64,000 nt of DNA from Rouxiella chamberiensis (GTDB lineage Bacteria > Pseudomonadota > Gammaproteobacteria > Enterobacterales > Enterobacteriaceae): the NCBI RefSeq assembly GCF_026967475.1, contig NZ_CP114058.1, positions 3,968,001 to 4,032,000 of the forward strand, written 5' to 3'. The translations under genes were made by a program, and so were the position numbers. Within the stretch, counting starts at the first letter, position 1. Every line of letters starts with the position of its first letter. The notes below the pieces were generated by a model. The model saw only the letters and a program-made list of their open reading frames with translations, ran no database searches and was not told the origin of the DNA. This document shows positions 31,263 to 43,588 of the stretch, in pieces.

Positions 31263-32046
31263 ATGATGAAACGCCTCTATTGGCAGACTTTAGGTGAAGG
31301 ATCGCGCGATATTGTGCTGCTTCATGGATGGGGACTGAACGCCGAGGTGTGGCGTTACATTGCCGAGCGATGGACGCCGCATTTTCGTCTGCATCTGCTC
31401 GACCTGCCGGGTTATGGCCGCAGTCAGGATTTTGGCGCGCTGTCGTTGCCGGAAATGACAGAGGTTGTGCTGGCGCAGGCACCCGAAAAAGCCGTGTGGA
31501 TGGGTTGGTCGCTCGGCGGGCTGGTGGCCAGTCAGGCGGCACTTGTCGCGCCGCAGCGGGTCGAGGCGCTCATCACCGTTGCCTCTTCTCCGTGTTTTGC
31601 CGCGCATGACGATTGGCCGGGCATTCGCCCTGACGTGTTACAGGGCTTTCAGCATCAACTGAGCGAAGACTTTCAGCGTACCGTCGAGCGTTTTCTGGCG
31701 CTGCAAACTCTGGGCAGTGAAAGCGCGCGGCAGGATGCGAGAATGTTGAAGTCGATGGTGCTGGATTTGGCGATTCCGCCGGTCGAGGTGCTAAGTGGGG
31801 GCCTGGATATTCTCAATCATGTGGATTTAACGCAGTCTATGCAAACACTGACGCTGCCGTTACTGCGTCTTTATGGCGCGCTGGATGGCTTGGTGCCGCG
31901 CAAGATTGTGCCGATGCTGGATGAGAAATGGCCGCGGTTCGCGCTCGGCGATTATTGCCAAATCCTCTCATGCGCCCTTTATTTCCCATCCCGATGCGTT
32001 CTGCTCACTGATAGAAGATTTCCTCGGCGCCCATGATTTGATGTAA
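31263..32046 (+). CDS. bioH: Pimeloyl-ACP methyl ester carboxylesterase BioH (frame broken by one base)
   Basis: Alpha/beta hydrolase that removes the methyl group from pimeloyl-ACP methyl ester in biotin synthesis. Oxyanion part [12 protein letters not shown], nucleophile Ser in [12 protein letters not shown], and Asp in [16 protein letters not shown]. The uncorrected frame loses the catalytic His. Dropping one T of the TT pair 31938-31939 gives [24 protein letters not shown] with the His restored, ending at TAA 32044-32046, about 260 residues. The start is one of two adjacent ATGs (31263, 31266). Divergent from gntX, as in E. coli. Confidence 0.92.
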
Positions 32047-32323
32047 GTATATTTTGACCGGTAAATAAAAAGTGAGTGGCATCACAAAATGAAGGTTAAT
32101 TGGCGGCTTTCAACCTCTTTAATGGATTATTCCCAAGGGTGATTAATACTCAATAAGGTAACGCCTGTAGACCGATAAGCCTGATAAATCAGACTAGGTC
32201 GAAGGTTTGCGTCTCTGGGAAACATTGCGGTATTTGAGCAGGAAGTTCACTACCGACGCAACAATCCGGCGTTAGCTATCTTGACTGCTATTACAATAAA
32301 TCACGCATAAAAGAGGTAATGTC

Positions 32324-32593
32324 ATGAACTACAAAAAAATGGTTGTCGCGGCTTTGTTAGTCAGCACTTTCTCTGCGGGCGCCATGGCGGCCAAGGAAAT
32401 TAGTCGAGAAGAAGCGAAAAAACACAACTATACCAGTCTGGGCACCGTTTCTATCTCTAATGAACAAACCGCGCCGATGGATGCCAAACGCGCCATCAAC
32501 AAGCTGGTGGAAGAGAAGGGCGGTAAATATTACGTTGTCATCGAAGCTAATAACGACAACAAAATCAGCGCAACTGCCGAAGCTTTCAAATAA
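32324..32593 (+). CDS. YdgH/BhsA/McbA-like (DUF1471) periplasmic protein
   Basis: 89 residues with a signal peptide (VVAALLVSTFSAGAMA, cleavage before AKEIS) and one DUF1471 domain of about 60 residues (YTSLGTVSISNEQTAPMDAKR, GGKYYVVIEANN, SATAEAFK). Members of this enterobacterial family act in the envelope under stress and in biofilm formation; the role of this one is unknown. AGAGG precedes ATG 32324. It occupies the place of feoC and yhgA in the E. coli layout and is convergent with feoB. The 277-bp gap before it holds no other gene. Confidence 0.85.
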   Translation: MNYKKMVVAALLVSTFSAGAMAAKEISREEAKKHNYTSLGTVSISNEQTAPMDAKRAINKLVEEKGGKYYVVIEANNDNKISATAEAFK

Positions 32594-32610
32594 AGCGCCA
32601 TGCCTGAAGG

Positions 32611-32641
32611 TGAGGGTAGCCCGCAAGGTTACCCTCATTTC
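32611..32641 (+). terminator. Terminator after the DUF1471 gene
   Basis: TGAGGGTA (32611-32618) pairs with TACCCTCA (32630-32637), then TTT. It faces the feoB end 17 bp away on the other strand. Confidence 0.7.
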
Positions 32642-32657
32642 ATCGCGTTGTTATCTC

Positions 32658-35037
32658 TCAGGATATTCCACACTTCTTGCCCGCCGCACAGCCCTTGCAT
32701 CCTCCTGCCGATATCGGCCCCTTTGATAACCCGTCTTGCGACACCATCATCAAGTCTGACAAAACGCGGCTGCGCGAACCGCGAAGGCCCATAAGGATCA
32801 GCGCATTAACCAGCAAGACTCCGCCCAGGGTTATCAGGCTTTGCTGCGGATGGCTTGAGAACGTTGCCGTTTGATAAAACAGCGTCGCCAGCGAATACGC
32901 CACATTCAATCCCCATAAAATCGAAAATATCATCCAGCGGCGATGGGTTTCCCGTGCGATGGCGCCCATGACCGAAACGCAGGGCACGTAAAGCAGCACG
33001 AAAATAAGGTAGCTGTAGGCTGAAATCGCCGTGCCGAATTTTTCACTCATTACCCCCATTGCGCCGACCGCCATTTCTCCCTCGCCCTTGCTGGCGAGGA
33101 TGGGATTGGCGAGCACGCGCAGGCTAAAGGTGGCAAGCAGGCTGTCACTCGTTGCCGTTACCGCGCCACGAAGGGCGGCGAGAGGGTGATATTCGGCCGG
33201 ATTGAAAGGGCGTTGTTTGAGTTGTTCGGCGGTGTACAGCGTGTTCAAGGTGCCGACAACGACTTCTTTCGCCATTGCGCCCGTTATCAAGCCGACCGTA
33301 GCCTGCCAGTTATCGTGATGCACGCCGAGGGGGAAAGCAGCGGAGTCAATACGCGGCTTACGCTCGCCAGCGCCGAATCATTGATGTTTGTGGCGATGTC
33401 GCCTTTGAGTGAAAAACTGTTGAGCGCGCCAATCAGCACGCAGGCAATCACGATGACGCGGCCCGCGCGCAGGATGAAACCTTTCAACCGCTGCCAGGTC
33501 TGCAACAGCAAGGTTTTGCACTGAGGAACATGATAAACCGGCAGTTCCATGATAAAGGGCGATGCTTCACCCCGCACGACCGTATGTTTCATGAGCAGCC
33601 CCGTCAGCACCGCGACCACAATGCCCAGCAGATAGAGCGAAAACACGATGCTCGCGCCCTGCCGACCAAAAAACGCCGCCGAAGACACCGCAAAAATAGC
33701 CAGTCTTGCCCCGCAGGACATAAACGGCGCCATCATTACGGTAATCAACCTTTCGCGTGGCGCTTCGAGCGTTCTTGCGCCCATGATCGACGGCACGTTA
33801 CAGCCAAAACCGACTACCAGCGGCACAAAGGATTTGCCGGGCAGACCCAGCGTTTGCATTAAGCGGTCCACCACAAACGCGGCGCGCGCCATGTAACCGG
33901 AATCTTCAAGAAACGCGAGAAACAGATACATCATGCCGATTTGCGGAATCAACGGCATCACCGTGCAGATGCCGCCTCCCACGCCCTGCGCCAGAAACAG
34001 CGTCAGCCAGAGTGGAAAGTGCAGCATGAAACCCAGCCACTGGATCCCCTCGACAAAAATCGTGGTTGAACCGATTTCAAACAGGGGTTTCAGCGCGCCG
34101 CCGAGATTTATGGCCAGCACGAACATCAGATACATCACCAGCAGAAAGAAGGGGATGCCGAGAAAGCGGTTGAGGACGATGCTGTCCAGTTTCTGTGTCA
34201 GTCGATGCGGCGTGCTGTCCCGGGTTTTACTGACGCCGTCGCACAGGGTGACGATGGCCGTGAAACGCGCTTCGGCGATAATCAGTGGCAGGTCAAACAT
34301 GCCGCTGTCTGCCAGCTTGCCCTGCACATGCGCCAACCCGTCACGCGCCTTTCCGGCATGGTCGGCGCTGAAAATGTCGCCCTCGAGCATGTGAATCGCC
34401 AGCCAGTCGCGGCGCTGTCTCGAAAGGTGCTCGGGCATGGCTTCGGCGAGTTCAACCATGCCGTGCATCAACGCGGGGGATAATTGATGCGTTGCAGGGG
34501 TTGCGGCTCGGGCAGCGAGTCGATGGCGTTTTTCAGCGCATTGATCCCTTTGGCGCGGGTCGCCACCAGCGATATCACCGGGCACCCCAGTTGCAGGGCA
34601 AGCTCTGGAATATCCAGACTAATATGCCGCGAGGCGGCGATATCGAGCATGTTCAGTACCACGATGCACGGCACGCCCAGGTCAAGCAGTTGCAGCGTGA
34701 GATAGAGATTGCGCTCGAGGTTGGAGGCATCGATAACATTGATAAGCATGTCCGCGTCGTCGCCGAGAATATAGCGGCAGGCGATTTGCTCATCGAGCGA
34801 GGTTTCGCGGGATAACGTGGTCAGCGAATAGGTGCCCGGCAGATCCACCAGCTTCACACGATGTGCGCCGGTAGAAAAGTGGCCCTCCTTGCGCTCGACG
34901 GTGACTCCAGACCAGTTGCCGACCCGCTGCTGTAAGCCTGTCAGACGATTGAACAGGGTCGTTTTGCCGGAATTCGGATTGCCAATCAGCCCCACAGTGA
35001 GCGGCTTGAGGCCACGCGTTTTCATCGACAGAGTCAT
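32658..35037 (-). CDS. feoB: Ferrous iron transporter FeoB (frame broken twice)
   Basis: Inner-membrane Fe2+ transporter with an N-terminal GTPase. G1 GLIGNPNSGKTTLFNRL, G3 LVDLPGTYSL and G4 NMLD are intact, then gate and membrane segments (GFGCNVPSIMGARTL, APFMSCGARLAIFAV, TGAMAKEVVVGTLNTLY). Two C losses on the coding strand, at runs 34475-34479 and 33329-33333, split it into three frames; restoring them gives INYPPALMHGM and SPLGVHHDNWQATVG and about 793 residues, a little longer than E. coli (773). The Cys-rich tail (GCKGCAAGKKCG) is a common FeoB feature. ATG 35037 overlaps the corrected feoA stop (ATGA). No feoC follows. Confidence 0.92.
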
Positions 35038-35290
35038 GATGGCTGCCCCTGGGTGGAAGCATTGCCCGGCGATTGCAGCTCGAGGTTCAGGAAAAGCAGG
35101 TCTTTTTTCGCAGGGCAAGCTGCGTGCGGCAGGTTTCGATATGCAGGGGATCGCCAAACGGGGCCACGCGCATAACGTTAAACACCGCGCCCGGCAACAT
35201 GCCGAGCGACAGCAGTTTTTGCCGATAACTCGGGCTGATATCGCGGGAGAAACCGATGATTTTGTAGCTACGCCGAGTCAGAAACTGCAT
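35034..35290 (-). CDS. feoA: Ferrous iron transport accessory protein FeoA (frame broken by one base)
   Basis: Small SH3-like cytoplasmic protein needed with FeoB for Fe2+ uptake. Core [21 protein letters not shown] and [18 protein letters not shown] matches E. coli. The uncorrected frame stops early; one more A (coding strand) in the run 35103-35108 gives [20 protein letters not shown] and a TGA overlapping the feoB ATG, 85 residues. ATG 35290 has AGAGGA six bases upstream. First gene of feoAB behind a Fur box. Confidence 0.9.
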
Positions 35291-35363
35291 GGTGAATCCT
35301 CTTGCTGATGGCACCGGCTACCTGGCTGCAAAAAATAATCTTATTAACTTATTGAATAATAAG

Positions 35364-35382
35364 GTTAATAATAATCATTCCC
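35364..35382 (-). promoter_or_regulatory. Fur box upstream of feoAB
   Basis: On the minus strand GGGAATGATTATTATTAAC matches 14 of 19 bases of the Fur consensus. It lies 74 bp before the feoA ATG in an AT-rich stretch that would hold the promoter. FNR control is known for feo in E. coli, but no clear FNR site is seen. The rest of 35291-35626 shows nothing else. Confidence 0.7.
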
Positions 35383-35626
35383 GCCGGATTTTCGCGTGAT
35401 AGTGTGGGTAGTTTCGAGAGGTGACTATCCTAGTCGTGAAAGAGGAGAGATTATTGACGCAGCGCAGATTTCGGCGAGTAATCAGGAAAAATTAAGGAAT
35501 TTAAGCAAAAAAATCACCGCCTGTGTCCAGACGATGATTCGAATTAAACGAGGCAACGGTAATGCTCTCCTCGCTGCCCGGCATCGGGCCGATACAGGAG
35601 AAAGGGTCTGTGTCGCCCTGCGAGAT

Positions 35627-37966
35627 TTACTTTTTCTTGCCGAACCGCCGCGGCGAGCGCATCGGCCATCGCATTGTTACCCGCACTGCTGTTGCCACGA
35701 CCCGGTGCGGCCGGTGCGGCGCGTTTCTGGGCGTCACGGCCTTTACCGGCAGCCGGAGCTGACGGTGCGCTGCTTCGACGCGCAGGGGCTTCGCCCGGTT
35801 GCTCGTCAAGCCGCATGGTCAGCGCGATACGCTTGCGTTGGAGATCCACTTCCATCACTTTGACCTTGACGATATCGCCGGTTTTCACCACGGTATGCGG
35901 GTCTTCGACAAACTTGTTGGCCAGCGACGAGATATGCACCAGACCATCCTGATGCACGCCGATATCCACAAAGGCACCAAAGTTGGTGACATTGGTGACC
36001 GTGCCTTCCAGCACCATACCCGGCGTCAGGTCGTTCATGGTTTCGACGCCTTCGGCAAAGGTTGCGGTCTTGAACTCGGGACGCGGATCGTGCCCGGGTT
36101 TCTCCAGCGCCTTGATGATGTCGGTCACGGTAGGTACGCCGAAACGCGCGTCGGCAAACTCGCTGACTTTCAGGCCGCGCAGCACGTTGGCGTCGCCTAT
36201 CAAGTCTTTCAGCGCCATTTCGGTCGCGGCCAGAATGCGCTGCACTACCGGATAGGTTTCAGGGTGAACCGTCGAGGCATCCAGCGGGTTGTCGCCGTGA
36301 TTGATGCGCAGGAAGCCCGCGCACTGCTCGAACGCTTTCGGGCCGAGACGGCTGACTTTCAGCAGTTGTTCACGATTGCGGAACTGGCCGTTTTCATCAC
36401 GCCAGTTAACGATATTCTGCGCCATCATGCGGGTTAATCCGGCAACGCGAGTCAACAGTGGCACTGAGGCGGTGTTCAGGTCTACGCCAACGGCGTTCAC
36501 ACAGTCTTCCACGACCGCGTCCAGCTTCTTCGCCAGCAGACTCTGGCTGACGTCGTGCTGATACTGACCCACGCCGATGGATTTCGGGTCGATCTTCACC
36601 AGTTCCGCCAAAGGATCCTGCAAACGGCGAGCGATGGAGACGGCACCGCGAATCGAGACGTCAAGGTCAGGGAACTCAAGCGCCGCCAGCTCGGAAGCCG
36701 AATAGACAGACGCGCCCGCTTCGCTGACGATCACTTTCTGCGCGGTAACCTGCGGGAACTGCTTTTGCAGTTCAATAAAGAAGCGTTCGGTTTCGCGTGA
36801 AGCCGTACCGTTGCCGATAGCGACCAGCTCGACGTTGTGCTTGATGCACAGTGCGGCAACCTGCTGCGCCGCTTTCGCCGCCTGACCGGTGTGTGGATAC
36901 ACGGTGTCGATGCCGACCAGCTTGCCGGTGTTGTCGACAACCGCCACCTTCACCCCGGTGCGCAGACCCGGATCGAGACCCATGGTTGCCCGCATGCCGG
37001 CCGGTGCGGCCATCAGCAGGTCGTGCATGTTACGTGCAAAGACGTTGATGGCCTCATCTTCGGCGCGCTCGCGCACGGTGCTCATCAGCTCGGTTTCAAG
37101 GTGCATCAACACCTTGATGCGCCAGGTCCAGTTCACGACCGCGCGACGCCAGACGTCGGCAGGTGCGTTGTTCAGTTTTAGCCCAAGATGGTCGATGATT
37201 ATCTGCTCGGCGTAACTCTCGCGCGGCGGTTCGTCGAATTGGGGATCGGCATTCAGCGCCAGTTGCAGCACGCCTTCGTTGCGGCCGCGGAACATCGCCA
37301 GCGCGCGGTGCGACGGCACCTGTGAAATCGGTTCATGGTGATCGAAATAGTCACGGAACTTCGCGCCGTCCTGCTCTTTGCCTTCGACCATGCGTGAGGT
37401 CAGGTGAGCATTTTTCCACAGATAGTCGCGGACTTTGGCCAGCAGTGTCGCGTCTTCGGCAAAACGCTCCATCAGGATATAGCGCGCGCCATCGAGCGCG
37501 GCTTTGGTATCGGCAACGCCTTTATCGGCATCAATATAGGGGCGGCCGCGTCTTCCGGCACCTGGTCGGCATTGTGCCACAGCAGGTCGGCCAGCGGCTC
37601 GAGACCGGCTTCAATCGCAATCTGCCCACGCGTGCGGCGCTTGGGTTTGAACGGCAGATAAAGGTCTTCCAGTTCGGTCTTGCTCAGCGTACCGTTGATG
37701 GCGTTTGCAAGATCGTCGCTTAGCTTGCCCTGTTCCTCGATGGACTTGAGGATAGTCTGGCGGCGGTCTTCAAGTTCACGCAAATAACCAAGACGGGTGT
37801 CCAACTGACGCAGTTGGGTATCATCCAACCCGCCGGTGACTTCCTTACGATACCGCGCGATAAACGGCACGGTATTACCTTCATCCAGTAAGCGGACGAC
37901 CGAAGCAACCTGCTCGGGGCGTACCTGCAATTCTGTCGCGATGATGCGGCTCAGTTGATCATTCAT
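35627..37966 (-). CDS. yhgF: Tex/YhgF RNA-binding transcription accessory protein (frame broken)
   Basis: Cytoplasmic Tex-family protein: helical and YqgF-like nuclease-fold parts, helix-hairpin-helix repeats, and a C-terminal S1 RNA-binding domain ([31 protein letters not shown]). N-terminal [20 protein letters not shown]. One lost base in the run 37539-37542 splits it; restoring it gives [16 protein letters not shown]. Near the 3' end an extra base in the CC pair 35645-35646 turns the expected ALAAAFGKKK stop (TAA 35627-35629) into a longer unconserved tail to 35544. About 779 residues restored, against 773 in E. coli. Upstream is greB, as in E. coli. Confidence 0.9.
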
Positions 37967-38074
37967 AGTTATAGAGAATTTTTAGGTGAAAACAGGGGGA
38001 CAGTTATACGTTTTGAACGCTGAAAATGCCAGTCATCTCCATGCCGACGCTGGCGTTTTGAGATAGATGGAAGG

Positions 38075-38554
38075 TTACCCGGCGGCAGGGTAGGTTATCT
38101 CGTTGACATACCAGACGGCGTCGCCGACCGGCGTATTGACGATGGCGCTGTCGCCGACCTCTTTTTTCAGCAGGGCGCGTGCCATCGGCGAGTCGATGGA
38201 GATGTAATCCTTGCGGCCGAAAATCTCGTCATAACCGACAATGCGAAAACTCAGCGTCTGGCCTTCTTCGTTTTCTATCTCGACCTGTGCGCCGAAAAAC
38301 ACCTTGCCGTCTTGCTGCGGCGAATAATCGACAATCCGCAGCTCTTCCATGCATTTGGTGAGATAGCGGATACGGCGGTCAATCTCGCGCAGGCGCTTTT
38401 TATTGTACTGGTAATCGGCATTTTCACTTCTGTCGCCGAGGCTCGCTGCCCACGTGACTTTTTTCGTGACTTCGGGGCGATCTTCGCGCCAGAGAAAGTC
38501 GAGTTCCTGTTTGAGTTTCTGGTAGCCTTCGCGCGTAATCAGCTTGGTTTTCAT
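38075..38554 (-). CDS. greB: Transcription elongation factor GreB
   Basis: Binds RNA polymerase through the secondary channel and stimulates cleavage of backtracked transcripts. 159 residues. Coiled-coil N-terminus (MKTKLITREGYQKLKQELDFLWREDRPEVTKKV) with the acidic tip in LGDRSENADYQYNKKRLREID, and C-terminal FKBP-like domain (YDEIFGRKDYISIDSPMARALL). ATG 38554 matches the family start; the frame is open further upstream without conservation. Divergent from ompR, upstream of tex. Confidence 0.96.
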   Translation of the reverse strand: MKTKLITREGYQKLKQELDFLWREDRPEVTKKVTWAASLGDRSENADYQYNKKRLREIDRRIRYLTKCMEELRIVDYSPQQDGKVFFGAQVEIENEEGQTLSFRIVGYDEIFGRKDYISIDSPMARALLKKEVGDSAIVNTPVGDAVWYVNEITYPAAG

Positions 38555-38777
38555 CGGCTTCTTCGTTTTGGTCGGTGGAGATAAAGCATGAGGGCAGAAT
38601 AACTCAGCGCGGAACATCAAGGAATAGCCGATTCCCGCCCCTTATCAATATGGGAAGCGTCGCCCAAAAAATGTAAAAAGCATAAAGATATGAACAGACC
38701 CCGAAAGGGCGTAGCTTTTGCTGTAAGATCGGCTGAAATCACCAAAAATTATTGATAAATTGGGCAAAGCATAAGCA

Positions 38778-38806
38778 TTGTTACAATTTCGACTAGAATA
38801 TATACC
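38778..38806 (+). promoter_or_regulatory. Candidate ompR-envZ promoter
   Basis: TTGTTA (38778-38783) and TATACC (38801-38806) are spaced 17 bp in an AT-rich stretch 75 bp before the ompR ATG. The -10 is weak, and overlapping hexamers (TAGAAT, TATATA) are alternatives. Confidence 0.35.
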
Positions 38807-38880
38807 ATTAAAAGCTGTCTGTTAGCCGTAGCTTTTTTACAATACGAGCTTCGGGTATTAGCGCCTTTGGGAGTAATAAA

Positions 38881-40970
<2,090 letters not shown>

Positions 40971-41001
40971 CGAAAGAGATTACGCGTTGGGTTGAAAGCA
41001 A

Positions 41002-41037
41002 AAAGGGCAGGCACCGTTAAACGTGCCTGCCCTTTGC
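41002..41037. terminator. Terminator between envZ and the toxin gene
   Basis: A perfect 13-bp stem, AAAGGGCAGGCAC (41002-41014) with GTGCCTGCCCTTT (41023-41035), loop of 8. It lies between convergent envZ and fitB and can serve both. Confidence 0.88.
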
Positions 41038-41057
41038 ATTTGAAGCGAGCAAAGGCG

Positions 41058-41536
41058 TCAGGATTTCCGACTCATGATGAAATACTCTGCCGAGTCTTCT
41101 CTCCATCGCGGACTGCCCCGGTTTTCCCAGGGGTTAATCAGGCTGAGACCTGTCGATGCGAAGCGGGCAAGATCCTGGGTCGCGAGGCGAGCCTGATGCT
41201 GCTGGCAGATGGCGACGTTTTGCAGGTCAGTTTGATTGAGCGGAGCGGGAGCATGTTGATTCTCGGCAAAGAGCCGGGCATAAATCAGCGCGCTGTGTGC
41301 GTCAAAGGCCAGCAGTCGGCCTGCAAAATCCTGATTCAGCGTTTCAAGCAATAACGTTGAAATCTGGTTTTTTGCGGACCTTCTGCCAGCGCTTCAATAC
41401 CCGTGAAAAGTTCGGCGACAGAAAGGGCGGTCAAAAACAGCTGCTGTGCATCCTGGGCATCCAGCCATTCCAGCAACGGCTTGTGCGGTTTTGGCCGCAC
41501 TAACTCGGCAATGACCGAGGTGTCGAGCACAATCAC
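41058..41536 (-). CDS. FitB/VapC-type PIN-domain toxin (frame broken by one base)
   Basis: PIN-domain ribonuclease of a type II toxin-antitoxin pair. The acidic residues expected for the metal site are visible: Asp in MIVLDTSVIAEL, Glu in LSVAELFTGIEAL, Asp in LLAFDAHSALIYARLFA, and Asp in ARLATQDLARFASTGLSLINPW. The frame breaks around 41350-41354; one added base gives RFQRLLLETLNQDFAGRLLAFD and about 160 residues. Here the run is only 2 bases long, so a real inactivating mutation cannot be excluded. Its ATG overlaps the antitoxin stop (ATGA). It lies at the 3' end of pckA, where E. coli has nothing. Confidence 0.8.
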
Positions 41537-41778
41537 GGCTTTTCTTCCGACGCAGGGGAGCGCTCGCCACGCGGAGGAAGCGCGAGATCGACGCCTCCGC
41601 TTTGCGAGAATCGCTGTTGCAGGCGACTGCCCAAACCATAGCTTGGCGGGCTGCCTTGCAGCGCCTGCCGAAGAATGGTTCGGGCCTCTTCTTCCATGGA
41701 ATGCCCGTTTTTAGCCGCCGACAGCCGCAGCAAATCTTTGACCTCGTCATCAAGGTTGCGGATTGTCAGCGTTGCCAT
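41533..41778 (-). CDS. FitA-type ribbon-helix-helix antitoxin
   Basis: 81 residues. N-terminal ribbon-helix-helix [20 protein letters not shown], then NGHSMEEEARTILRQAL, the usual form of FitA/StbC-like antitoxins; the C-terminal stretch (SRLQQRFSQSGGVDLALPPRGER) would wrap the toxin. ATG 41778 shares its A with the pckA stop (TAATG). It has no clear ribosome site of its own and may be translated by restart after pckA. Such antitoxins usually repress their own promoter, but no space for one is left here except inside pckA. Confidence 0.85.
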   Translation of the reverse strand: MATLTIRNLDDEVKDLLRLSAAKNGHSMEEEARTILRQALQGSPPSYGLGSRLQQRFSQSGGVDLALPPRGERSPASEEKP

Positions 41779-43397
41779 TACAGCTTGGGCCCGGCACTTT
41801 CCAGCGCAGCGCCGGTATCGGTGTCGGTATATTTGCTGAAGTTCTCGACGAACAGCGTCGCCAGCGCCTCCGCCTTGGTCTGCCATTCGTCGGCGCTCGG
41901 GTAGGTGGCACGCGGATCAAGAATCTGCGTATCTACACCCGGCAACGTCTGCGGTACGGCCAGATCAAAGATTGGCAGCTGTGTCGTCGGCTGATTGTCG
42001 ATTTCACCGCTCAGGATGGAGTCGATAATCGCGCGGGTATTTTTCAGTGAAATACGTTTACCGGTGCCGTTCCAGCCGGTATTGACCAGATAGGCCTTCG
42101 CACCGGAAGCTTTCATGCGTTTTTCCAGCACTTCTGCATACTGCGTAGGATGCAGGGTGAGGAAAGCGGCGCCGAAACAGGCGGAGAAGGTTGGCGTCGG
42201 CTGGGTTACACCGCGCTCGGTACCGGCCAGTTTGGCGGTAAAACCGGACAGGAAATAGTATTGCGTCTGTTCGTCATTCAGGCAGGAAACCGGCGGCAGT
42301 ACGCCGTAGGCATCGGCCGTCAGGAAGATTACCTTGGTGGCATGACCCGCTTTCGACACCGGCTTGACGATATTGTCGATGTGATAGATAGGGTAGGTCA
42401 CACGAGTGTTTTCGGTTTTTGAGCCGTCGTTGAAATCGATTTTACCTTCGGCATCCACTGCGACGTTTTCCAGCAGGGCATCACGGCGAATGGCACCAAA
42501 GATATCGGGTTCGGCTTCCTGACTCAGATTGATGGTTTTCGCGTAGCAACCGCCTTCGAAGTTAAACACGCCTTCGTCGTCCCAGCCGTGCTCGTCGTCA
42601 CCGATAAGCTTGCGTTTAGGATCGGTGGAAAGTGTTGTTTTACCGGTGCCCGAAAGGCCGAAGAACACTGCGACATCCCCTTTCTCGCCGACGTTGGCCG
42701 AGCAGTGCATGGAAGCAATGTCGTTGAGCGGCAGCAGATAGTTCATCACCGCGAACATCCCTTTTTTCATTTCGCCGCCGTACCAGGTGCCGCCAATCAG
42801 CTGCACGTTCTCGGTCAGGTTGAATGCGATGAAGTTTTCAGAGTTCAGACCCTGTTCCTGCCAGTTGGGATTGCTGCACTTCGCGCCGTTGAGCACCACG
42901 AAATCGGGTTTGAAATCCACCAGCTCTTCGTCGGTAGGGCGAATAAACATGTTTTTGACAAAGTGTGCCTGCCACGCCACTTCCGTGACGAAACGCACTT
43001 TGAGACGGGAATTTTCATTGGTGCCGCAGAAGGTATCGACCACGAACAAACGTTTGCCCGACAGCTGCTCGCCGACCAGCTTTTTCAGCTCAAGCCAGGT
43101 TTCCTGACTCAGCGGTTTGTTGTCGTTTTTGCCTTTGCCCTGATCTGACCACCACACGGTGTCGCGCGTTGTGTCGTCGCGGACGATGTATTTGTCTTTC
43201 GGCGAACGGCCGGTGAAAATGCCGGTGTCCACGTTGATGGCGCCAAGCTCGGTCAACTGACCGCGTTCAAATCCTTCAAGACCGGAAGCCTGCTCTTCCT
43301 GATACAACAGCTCGTAACTCGGATTATAAATAATTTCACTTGCCTGCGAGATCCCGTATTGGGTGAGCTCGTCGGCCGAAAATGGTGTAGTAGACAT
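41778..43397 (-). CDS. pckA: Phosphoenolpyruvate carboxykinase (ATP) PckA
   Basis: Converts oxaloacetate and ATP to phosphoenolpyruvate, CO2 and ADP in gluconeogenesis. 539 residues against 540 in E. coli. ATP site in [18 protein letters not shown], metal and substrate site [18 protein letters not shown], and [13 protein letters not shown] near the N-terminus. ATG 43397 has AAGGAG seven bases upstream and matches the family start. Convergent with envZ as in E. coli, but with a toxin-antitoxin pair between them on the pckA strand. Confidence 0.97.
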   Translation of the reverse strand: MSTTPFSADELTQYGISQASEIIYNPSYELLYQEEQASGLEGFERGQLTELGAINVDTGIFTGRSPKDKYIVRDDTTRDTVWWSDQGKGKNDNKPLSQETWLELKKLVGEQLSGKRLFVVDTFCGTNENSRLKVRFVTEVAWQAHFVKNMFIRPTDEELVDFKPDFVVLNGAKCSNPNWQEQGLNSENFIAFNLTENVQLIGGTWYGGEMKKGMFAVMNYLLPLNDIASMHCSANVGEKGDVAVFFGLSGTGKTTLSTDPKRKLIGDDEHGWDDEGVFNFEGGCYAKTINLSQEAEPDIFGAIRRDALLENVAVDAEGKIDFNDGSKTENTRVTYPIYHIDNIVKPVSKAGHATKVIFLTADAYGVLPPVSCLNDEQTQYYFLSGFTAKLAGTERGVTQPTPTFSACFGAAFLTLHPTQYAEVLEKRMKASGAKAYLVNTGWNGTGKRISLKNTRAIIDSILSGEIDNQPTTQLPIFDLAVPQTLPGVDTQILDPRATYPSADEWQTKAEALATLFVENFSKYTDTDTGAALESAGPKL

Positions 43398-43538
43398 ATC
43401 CCTGCTCCTTATATACATCGTCTGTCTGCGCGATATTGTAGGGAGAACAATAGTCGTTTTACACGGCCGTAACCAAATAAATGAAGCTATTGGGACATTT
43501 TTGGTAGATTTGCGAAGTAGAGCACAAGGTGGTGTAAC

Positions 43539-43562
43539 AGGAGCAGCTAATAAACTGCTCCT
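43539..43562. terminator. Hairpin between pckA and hslO, possible terminator
   Basis: AGGAGCAG (43539-43546) and CTGCTCCT (43555-43562) form a perfect 8-bp stem 27 bp after the hslO stop. Neither strand has a full T run after it. Confidence 0.4.
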
Positions 43563-43588
43563 TTGCTGGATTTTTATGCGGCAAAAAC

